DNA of 64,000 nt, from the NCBI RefSeq assembly GCF_007827975.1, contig NZ_VITT01000008.1. One strand, 5' to 3'. The translations under genes and the position numbers were made by a program. Numbering within the stretch: position 1 is the first letter of the stretch; each line of letters starts with the position of its first letter. A model generated the notes under the pieces. That model searched no databases. It was not told the DNA's origin and saw only the letters and a program-made list of their open reading frames with translations. This DNA comes from Nitrospirillum viridazoti (lineage in GTDB: Bacteria; Pseudomonadota; Alphaproteobacteria; Azospirillales; Azospirillaceae). Positions 58,938-64,000 of the stretch are shown in pieces.

Positions 58938-61123
58938 CCGATACGCCCCTTGATCAACGGCTACAGGACAAGGCCCGCGCCGACGGCCGCATGTTCGCCT
59001 CCTCCATCGGCGACCTGGCCCAGGTGCTGGCCGGGCAGGCGGCGGATTCCGCCGTCCTGCTGGGCACGGGCGACGCGCTGGTCGACGCCTGCCGCCAGGT
59101 CTTCCGCGCCGCCGGCATCACGCCGGCCGTGTCGGCCCCCGCCGCCGATGACCCCATCCAGCGCCTGGAAAGCCTGGCCCGCCAGGCCGGTGCCGCCTGG
59201 CGTGTCGTCGCCCTGACCGGCCGCGACTGGTGGCGGGACGGTGCCATGCCGCTGCTGGCCTTCCGCAAGGACGGCGGGCCCGTGGCGCTGCTGCCGGCCG
59301 CGCGCGGTGACGGGCTGTGGCTTTGGGACCCCGCCGCCGGCACGCGGGTGCGGCTGGATGCCCAGCAGGCGGCCGGGCTGGAGACCCAGGCCTTCGTCTT
59401 CTACCGCCCTCTGCCGGATGAGCGGATCACGCTCTGGGGCCTGGCGCGTTTCGCCCTGCGGGGCAGCGGCCGCGACATTACCCGCCTGCTGCTGCTGGGC
59501 GCGCTGGGCGGCGTGCTAGGCCTGGGCGTGCCCGTGGCCACCGGCGCCCTGATCAACACCGTCATCCCGGCGGGGGAGCCGGGGCGGCTGGGACAGTTCA
59601 TCCTGCTGCTGCTGACGGCCACCCTGGGTGTCAGCGCCTTTGAGCTGACCCGCGCCATCGCCCTGCTGCGGGTGGACGCGCGGGCGGCCATCGGCGTCCA
59701 GGCGGCGGTGATGCAGCGCGTGTTGCGCCTGCCGGCGCCCTTCTTCCGGACTTATGCGGCGGGCGACCTGACGCAGCGCATCTTCGGCGCCACGCAGATC
59801 CTGCACAGCATCAGCGAAAGCGCCCAGTCGGCCTTGATCAGCTGGATCTTCAGCCTGGCCAGCTTCGCCTTCCTGTTCACAATAGACTGGCGGCTGGGCC
59901 TGCTGGTGGCGGTGCTGGCCGGCATCGCCATGGCGGCGGCGGTGGGCATCAACCTGCTGCGCCTGCGGTTGGAACGGCGCATGATCGCCGTGCAAGGCGA
60001 CCTGGCCTCCCGCGTTTTCCAATTGCTGACCGGCATGGCCAAGCTGCGTGCCAACGGCGCGGAGAAGCGTGCCTTCGCCCTGTGGGCGACGCGTTTTGCC
60101 CAGCAGAAGACGCTCAGCTTCGGTGTACAGCGCCTGGGCAACAGGCTGGAGGTGTTCAACGCCGGCTATGTCGTCCTGGCCTCCCTCTGCCTGTTCGCGG
60201 CGGTGGAGGCTGCGGCGCCGCTCAGCACCGGCGCCTTCGCCGCCTTCAACGCCGCCTTCAGCCAGTTCTTCGCCGCCACCCTGGCCATGACCATGGCGCT
60301 GACCAACGCGCTGAGCGCGGCCCCCCTCTATGAACGCCTGCGGCCCCTATTGCAGGCGATGCCCGAACCCAACCGGGTGCAGGCCGCCCCGCGGCCCTTC
60401 ACGGGCGCCATCGACATCAGCCATGTCAGCTTCCGCTACAGCGCCGACGGCCCGCTGATCCTGGACGACGTGTCGATCAGCATCCGCCCGGGGGAATTCG
60501 TGGCCATCGTCGGCGCGTCCGGGTCCGGCAAGTCCACCCTGTTCCGCCTGCTGCTGGGGTTCGAGCGGCCGCAGGGCGGGGCCATCTATTACGACGGCCA
60601 GGATTTGGCGGGCCTGGATCTGGGCGCGGTGCGCCGGCAGCTGGGCGTGGTGCTGCAGAACGGCAAACTGATCCCCGGGCCGCTGTCATCCAACATCATC
60701 GGCGCCTCCACCCGCCTGACGGTGGACGACGCGTGGGAGGCGGCGCGCCTGGCCGGCCTGGACCAGGACATCCGCGCCATGCCCATGGGCATGCACACGG
60801 TGATCGCGGAGGGGGGCAGCGTCATTTCCGGCGGGCAGAAGCAGCGGCTGATGATCGCCCGCGCCATCGCCGGCCGGCCGCGCATCCTGTTGTTCGATGA
60901 GGCCACCAGCGCCCTGGACAACGTCACCCAGGCCATCGTGACGCACAGCGTGCGCGCGTTGCAGGCCACCCGCGTGGTCATCGCCCACCGCCTGTCCACC
61001 ATCATCGAGGCCGACCGCATCTTCGTCATGGACCAGGGTCGCCTGGTGGAAAATGGCAGCTATGCTGACCTTATTGCCCAGGGCGGCGTTTTTGCCGATT
61101 TGGCGCGGCGCCAGATGGTGTGA
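58934..61123 (+). CDS. Second NHLP exporter ABC permease/ATPase, no peptidase Cys
   Basis: 729 residues. The N-terminal 170 residues (LDQRLQDKARADGRMFASSI onwards) lack the C39 catalytic Cys and are of the type found in the partner exporter of NHLP systems. The transmembrane region starts near LLLLGALGGVLGLGVPVATG. The ATPase has GASGSGKSTLFRLLL, VISGGQKQRLMIARAIAG and ILLFDEATSALD. It probably forms a heterodimer with the C39 ABC protein. It begins in the stop of that gene and ends 66 bases before the PEP mutase-like gene. Confidence 0.92.
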   Translation: MTDTPLDQRLQDKARADGRMFASSIGDLAQVLAGQAADSAVLLGTGDALVDACRQVFRAAGITPAVSAPAADDPIQRLESLARQAGAAWRVVALTGRDWWRDGAMPLLAFRKDGGPVALLPAARGDGLWLWDPAAGTRVRLDAQQAAGLETQAFVFYRPLPDERITLWGLARFALRGSGRDITRLLLLGALGGVLGLGVPVATGALINTVIPAGEPGRLGQFILLLLTATLGVSAFELTRAIALLRVDARAAIGVQAAVMQRVLRLPAPFFRTYAAGDLTQRIFGATQILHSISESAQSALISWIFSLASFAFLFTIDWRLGLLVAVLAGIAMAAAVGINLLRLRLERRMIAVQGDLASRVFQLLTGMAKLRANGAEKRAFALWATRFAQQKTLSFGVQRLGNRLEVFNAGYVVLASLCLFAAVEAAAPLSTGAFAAFNAAFSQFFAATLAMTMALTNALSAAPLYERLRPLLQAMPEPNRVQAAPRPFTGAIDISHVSFRYSADGPLILDDVSISIRPGEFVAIVGASGSGKSTLFRLLLGFERPQGGAIYYDGQDLAGLDLGAVRRQLGVVLQNGKLIPGPLSSNIIGASTRLTVDDAWEAARLAGLDQDIRAMPMGMHTVIAEGGSVISGGQKQRLMIARAIAGRPRILLFDEATSALDNVTQAIVTHSVRALQATRVVIAHRLSTIIEADRIFVMDQGRLVENGSYADLIAQGGVFADLARRQMV

Positions 61124-61189
61124 TCGTCATCCTTGCCGACAGGCCGGCGGCGGACGGACAGTCCGCCCCCAACGGGAGGGAAACGGACC

Positions 61190-62011
61190 ATGACACGCAC
61201 CATCACGGAAAAGCGCGCGGCCTTCCGCGCCCTGCATCAGGACGGCTGCTTCCTGCTGCCCAACCCCTGGGACGTGGGCAGCGCCCGGATGCTGCAGCAC
61301 ATGGGCTTCCAGGCCCTGGCCACCACCAGTTCCGGCTATGCCTGGACGCAGGGCCGGCCGGATTACGGCGTGACGCGCGACGACGTGCTGGCGCACCTGC
61401 GCGCCTTGGTACCGGCCACCGACCTGCCGGTGAATGCGGACTATGAGTCCGGCTTTGCCCATGAGATCAGCGAGCTGGTGGCCAATGTTCGCATGGCGGT
61501 TGAGGCTGGCGTCGCCGGTCTGTCGGTCGAGGACATCCGCGCCGACGGCCAGCCCGGCCATTACGACACCGCCACGGCGGTGGAGCGTATCCGCGCGGCG
61601 CGGGCCGCCATCGACCAGGTCGACGCACAGGCCGTGCTGGTCGCCCGCACCGAGATCCTGTTGAGCGACCCGTCCCGCGTCACCGAGGCCATCGACAAGA
61701 TGGTGGCCTTGGCCGATGCGGGCGCCGACTGCCTCTACGCCCCCGGCCTGGTCGAGAAGGCCGACGTCGTGGCTTTGGTCCGCGCCGTGGCGCCCAAGCC
61801 GATGAACCTGCTGGTCATGCGCCCGGGCCCCAGCCTGGCGGAAATCGCCGACTGGGGCGTGCGCCGGGTCAGCGTCGGCGGCGGACTGGCGCGCGCCGCC
61901 TGGGGCGGCTTCCTGCGCGCGGCGGAAACGCTGCAAGCCGGATCGTTCGACGGGCTGGCCGCCGGCGCCTCCGGCAAGCAGCTCAACGAGATCTTCGCCG
62001 ATTTCACCTGA
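61190..62011 (+). CDS. Isocitrate lyase/PEP mutase family enzyme
   Basis: 273 residues. The start MTRTITEKRAAFRALHQDGC follows GGGAGGG. The barrel has LPNPWDVGSARMLQHMGFQA, LPVNADYESGF and the family SVEDIRADGQ, though the EDK...K motif of true phosphoenolpyruvate mutase is absent. It could be an oxaloacetate decarboxylase, a 2-methylisocitrate lyase-like enzyme or a carboxy-PEP hydrolase type. It is 66 bases after the exporter and could be read from the same message, but a role in peptide maturation is not supported. Confidence 0.85.
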   Translation: MTRTITEKRAAFRALHQDGCFLLPNPWDVGSARMLQHMGFQALATTSSGYAWTQGRPDYGVTRDDVLAHLRALVPATDLPVNADYESGFAHEISELVANVRMAVEAGVAGLSVEDIRADGQPGHYDTATAVERIRAARAAIDQVDAQAVLVARTEILLSDPSRVTEAIDKMVALADAGADCLYAPGLVEKADVVALVRAVAPKPMNLLVMRPGPSLAEIADWGVRRVSVGGGLARAAWGGFLRAAETLQAGSFDGLAAGASGKQLNEIFADFT

Positions 62012-62018
62012 CGGGGCT

Positions 62019-62687
62019 TCAGCGCAGCTTGAGCGACAGCTCCACATCCTCGCCGAAGGGCAGGGAGAGATAGCCGTTGGCGGGGTCGCGCACCCGGGCC
62101 AGATAGTCCGGGCTGTGGTCGGCGTTGTCGGCGAGGATGTAGGCGCCGGGCCGCAACCGGCTTTCCACCAGGTCCAGGATCTCCGGATACAGGGCCTTGG
62201 CGCCATCCAGCAGCAACAGGTCTATGGTCTGCGGCAGGTCGGTGGCCAGGGTCTGCAGGGCGTCGCCCTCGCGGATCTCCACCAAGTCGATCAGGCCACC
62301 TTCCGCCAGGTTCTCCCGCGCGCGGGCGACCTTGGACGGCTCGAACTCCGTGGTGATCAGCCGGCCGCCGCCATTGTCGCGCAGGGCCGCCGCCAGGTGC
62401 AGGGTGGACAGGCCGAAGGAGGTGCCGAACTCCACGATGGTGCGCGCGGTCGCGCCGCGCGCCAGCATGTACAACAGCGTGCCCGCCTCACGCGACACCG
62501 CCAGGGGCAGGTCCTTCAGGGCGCTGTAGAACCTGCGGTACTCGGTCCTGCTGCGCATCAGGTGGGTATGGTCGCCGCGTGCCATCAGGTCGGCCACGGC
62601 GGGGATGGAGGAAGGGGTGATCCGGGCGGCCTCCGCGAACAGGCGGTCCAGCAAGGGGGCCACGGGGGCGGTGGTCAGGGTGCTCAT
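62019..62687 (-). CDS. Class I SAM-dependent methyltransferase (O-methyltransferase family 3 like)
   Basis: 222 residues. SAM site features are TIVEFGTSFGLSTLHLAAAL, GGRLITTEFEPSKVARAREN and DLLLLDGAKALYPEILDLVE. These match small-molecule O-methyltransferases (catechol or caffeoyl-CoA type). It converges with the PEP mutase-like gene, 7 bases apart, and is divergent from the TetR gene 94 bases away, which probably controls it. A methylated or tailoring product is possible, but no link to the peptide is seen. The start is MSTLTTAPVAPLLDRLFAEA. Confidence 0.85.
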   Translation of the reverse strand: MSTLTTAPVAPLLDRLFAEAARITPSSIPAVADLMARGDHTHLMRSRTEYRRFYSALKDLPLAVSREAGTLLYMLARGATARTIVEFGTSFGLSTLHLAAALRDNGGGRLITTEFEPSKVARARENLAEGGLIDLVEIREGDALQTLATDLPQTIDLLLLDGAKALYPEILDLVESRLRPGAYILADNADHSPDYLARVRDPANGYLSLPFGEDVELSLKLR

Positions 62688-62781
62688 GGGGATAAATCCG
62701 GGTTGATGCGGCGCGGTCTTGCGCCGGCCTCAAAATACGACTAATCCGTCATGTTCCCTATTCGCATTGCCCCGGCCCGCC

Positions 62782-63426
62782 ATGCCCGACCGCGCCAGCC
62801 CCCGCATTTCCTCACGAAAGCAGCCGCAGCAGGCCCGCTCCGCCGGGCTGGTAGCCACCATCCTGGAGGCGGCTGTTCAGGTTTTGGCGAAGGAGGGCGC
62901 GGCCCGCTTCACCACCGCCCGTGTGGCGGAAAAGGCGGGCGTCAGCGTCGGGTCGCTGTACCAGTATTTCCCCAACAAGGCCGCCATCCTGTTCCGCCTT
63001 CAAAGCGACGAATGGCGGCAGACCGCCGACATGCTGCGCGCCATCCTGGAGGATCGCGCCCGGCCGCCGCTGGACCGGCTGCGCACCCTGGTCCATGCCT
63101 TCCTGAAGTCGGAGTGTGAGGAGGCGGCGATGCGGGGGGCCCTGGCCGACGCCGCCCCCCTCTACCGCGACGCGCCGGAGGCCAAGGAGGCGCGGGGATC
63201 GGCCGACGATGTCGTCGCGGCCTTCATGCGCGAGGCCTTGCCCAACGCCACCGACGCCGTGCGCGCGATGGCGGGCGACCTGATCAAGACGACCGTGAGC
63301 CAAGTGGGCAAGGACTATTCCGAAACCCCGCGCACGGATGCGGAGATATCGACCTATGCCGACGCCATGGCCGACATGTTCTGCGCCTATCTGTGCAGCT
63401 TGGACCGGGTGTGTGCTGACCCATAA
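62782..63426 (+). CDS. TetR-family regulator divergent from the methyltransferase gene
   Basis: 214 residues. The start MPDRASPRISSRKQPQQARS was preferred to an in-frame upstream codon (62719). The HTH is VAEKAGVSVGSLYQYFPNKA, the recognition helix of the AcrR/TetR type. The C-terminal ligand domain is the TetR_C 'tetracyclin-type' helix bundle with RGSADDVVAAFMREAL. It sits opposite the methyltransferase gene, with a 94-base shared gap (62688-62781), and probably represses it. The last residues (VCADP) come just before an inverted-repeat region that may mark an insertion. Confidence 0.87.
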   Translation: MPDRASPRISSRKQPQQARSAGLVATILEAAVQVLAKEGAARFTTARVAEKAGVSVGSLYQYFPNKAAILFRLQSDEWRQTADMLRAILEDRARPPLDRLRTLVHAFLKSECEEAAMRGALADAAPLYRDAPEAKEARGSADDVVAAFMREALPNATDAVRAMAGDLIKTTVSQVGKDYSETPRTDAEISTYADAMADMFCAYLCSLDRVCADP

Positions 63427-63438
63427 AGTAAGAAGGTT

Positions 63439-63480
63439 TGGCCCATAGCATGAGAAGCGGGGGGGGCACCTTATGGGCCA
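63439..63480. repeat. Perfect 9-bp inverted repeat after the TetR gene
   Basis: TGGCCCATA (63439-63447) and TATGGGCCA (63472-63480) pair perfectly around a 24-base G-rich loop. A further CCCATA (63420-63425) overlaps the TetR stop, giving GACCCATAAAG and GGCCCATAGC as near-direct repeats. It could be the termini of a mobile element relic or a terminator-like stem. The rest of 63481-63618 holds no gene and has lower GC content. Confidence 0.45.
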
Positions 63481-63618
63481 GCTCATCTTGGGTTTGGGCG
63501 GTTTTGGGGAGTGGCGGTTATGGACGCGTAAGCGCTCTGTCCGCTCCTGGTGACCATCGATTGAAAGCAGTTCCGGCTTTCCAAGCTCTGCGTGGGTGAT
63601 CTATTTGCCATCGCGGAC

Positions 63619-64000
63619 TTACCACCTGTTGTCGCATAAAGGAGGGTCCAACGTAAGCACGTCCGGGGTGGAAGGATCCGCCATCCTGAGCAGCCCGTAG
63701 CCTATTCCCGCTAAACCGGTCATCAGGCCAGGCCTAAACGTGTGGGGAGCGTTGGACGAAAATCGTTGCCAGGCTATGGAGTCTACTTGAGATCTCCCGC
63801 CCATGTTCACCGCGCCAGCGGTAATGGCAATGTCCATGAGCCCCATGCTTCCGTGGCAAAGTCCAGGCTCAAGCATCTCGTCCAATCGGACGAGTTCGGT
63901 GGCGGCGAGAGCCTTGCCTGCCCCATCGACCAAAACCTCGGACGTGATCGCTCGAGCTGCCGCAATACGGCAGAGGGCAATCCCGGGAGCGCCGTGACAC
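63619..64000 (-). CDS. C-terminal part of a LanC-domain enzyme, probably a LanM lanthipeptide synthetase (continues past window end)
   Basis: The minus-strand frame is open from the window edge to TAA at 63619 (about 126 residues). It contains CHGAPGIALCRI, the CHG motif LCHGSMGLMDIA and the terminal motif RPGLMTGLAGIGYGLLRMAD. These match the LanC zinc-binding sites (first Cys, then Cys-His pair) and the ending of LanM/LanC proteins. Such enzymes add Cys thiols to dehydrated Ser/Thr to make lanthionine rings. Its base composition is less GC-rich than the genes to its left. The beginning lies beyond the window, so LanM versus stand-alone LanC cannot be decided. It may act on the Ser/Thr-bearing NHLP precursors. 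Confidence 0.85.
   Translation of the reverse strand, partial: CHGAPGIALCRIAAARAITSEVLVDGAGKALAATELVRLDEMLEPGLCHGSMGLMDIAITAGAVNMGGRSQVDSIAWQRFSSNAPHTFRPGLMTGLAGIGYGLLRMADPSTPDVLTLDPPLCDNRW

Noticed and set aside
61190..62011. Phosphonate biosynthesis by a PEP mutase
   Set aside because: The EDK-type catalytic motif of PEP mutase is not present (VEDIRADGQ) and no phosphonopyruvate decarboxylase gene is near.
1..64000. tRNA, rRNA or CRISPR array
   Set aside because: No cloverleaf with CCA-like end, rRNA core sequence or spaced short repeat array was recognised by eye; the only clear tandem array is within the adhesin gene.

Overview
The window is high-GC DNA from a free-living aerobic proteobacterium. 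Inverted-repeat ATTC-N8-GAAT control of a sulfide quinone reductase, a cytochrome bd operon with CydP and CydX, NodT-type outer membrane factors, IorAB-type molybdenum hydroxylases and the codon use all fit an alphaproteobacterium, perhaps Rhodospirillales/Azospirillaceae-like; the assignment is inference. Gene density is high with many ATGA stop/start overlaps. No rRNA, tRNA or CRISPR array was seen.

Left part (1-28 kb). A five-base-coupled heavy-metal RND efflux operon (CzcC/CzcB/CzcA-like plus a DUF3240 protein) runs into its own OmpR-type two-component pair (395-8248). Next comes a sulfide/persulfide module: a minus-strand operon of BigR/SqrR-type ArsR repressor, rhodanese, membrane fusion protein and RND pump (8559-13540), and divergently a sulfide:quinone oxidoreductase, a DUF2892 membrane protein and a NodT-type outer membrane channel (13879-16864). 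A near-ideal SqrR-type operator lies between the two arms. A carboxymuconolactone decarboxylase-like protein and the bd oxidase genes cydP-cydA-cydB-cydX follow; bd oxidases resist sulfide, so the neighbourhood is coherent. After an ArsR remnant and terminators come an rRNA methyltransferase, an FAD monooxygenase with a TetR regulator, an alpha/beta hydrolase and a Tat-exported amidohydrolase.

Middle (26.6-43.9 kb). A two-partner secretion system consists of a giant ~3,580-residue filamentous-haemagglutinin-like exoprotein, with GLUG-type and MBG-type repeats, and its FhaC/ShlB-type outer membrane transporter. Upstream is a three-gene periplasmic molybdenum hydroxylase (2Fe-2S subunit, molybdopterin subunit, tri-haem cytochrome c).

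Right part (43.9-64 kb) is the most unusual. A NarL-type two-component pair is divergent from a RiPP (ribosomally made, modified peptide) locus: ten consecutive small genes encoding nitrile-hydratase-like leader peptides (NHLP) with conserved leaders and completely different, mostly Cys-rich core peptides; a fused RRE/E1-like/YcaO cyclodehydratase; a haem-oxygenase-like (TenA/PqqC fold) putative di-iron enzyme; an eleventh precursor; a second YcaO paralogue; and a three-gene exporter (HlyD-like protein, C39 peptidase/ABC protein, second ABC protein). After a PEP-mutase/isocitrate-lyase family gene, a methyltransferase and a TetR gene, the window ends inside a minus-strand gene whose visible part is the zinc-binding C-terminal part of a LanC-type cyclase, probably a LanM lanthipeptide synthetase. 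The likely product is a family of at least eleven azoline-type (possibly also lanthionine-type) peptides matured by shared enzymes, cleaved at Gly-Gly and exported.
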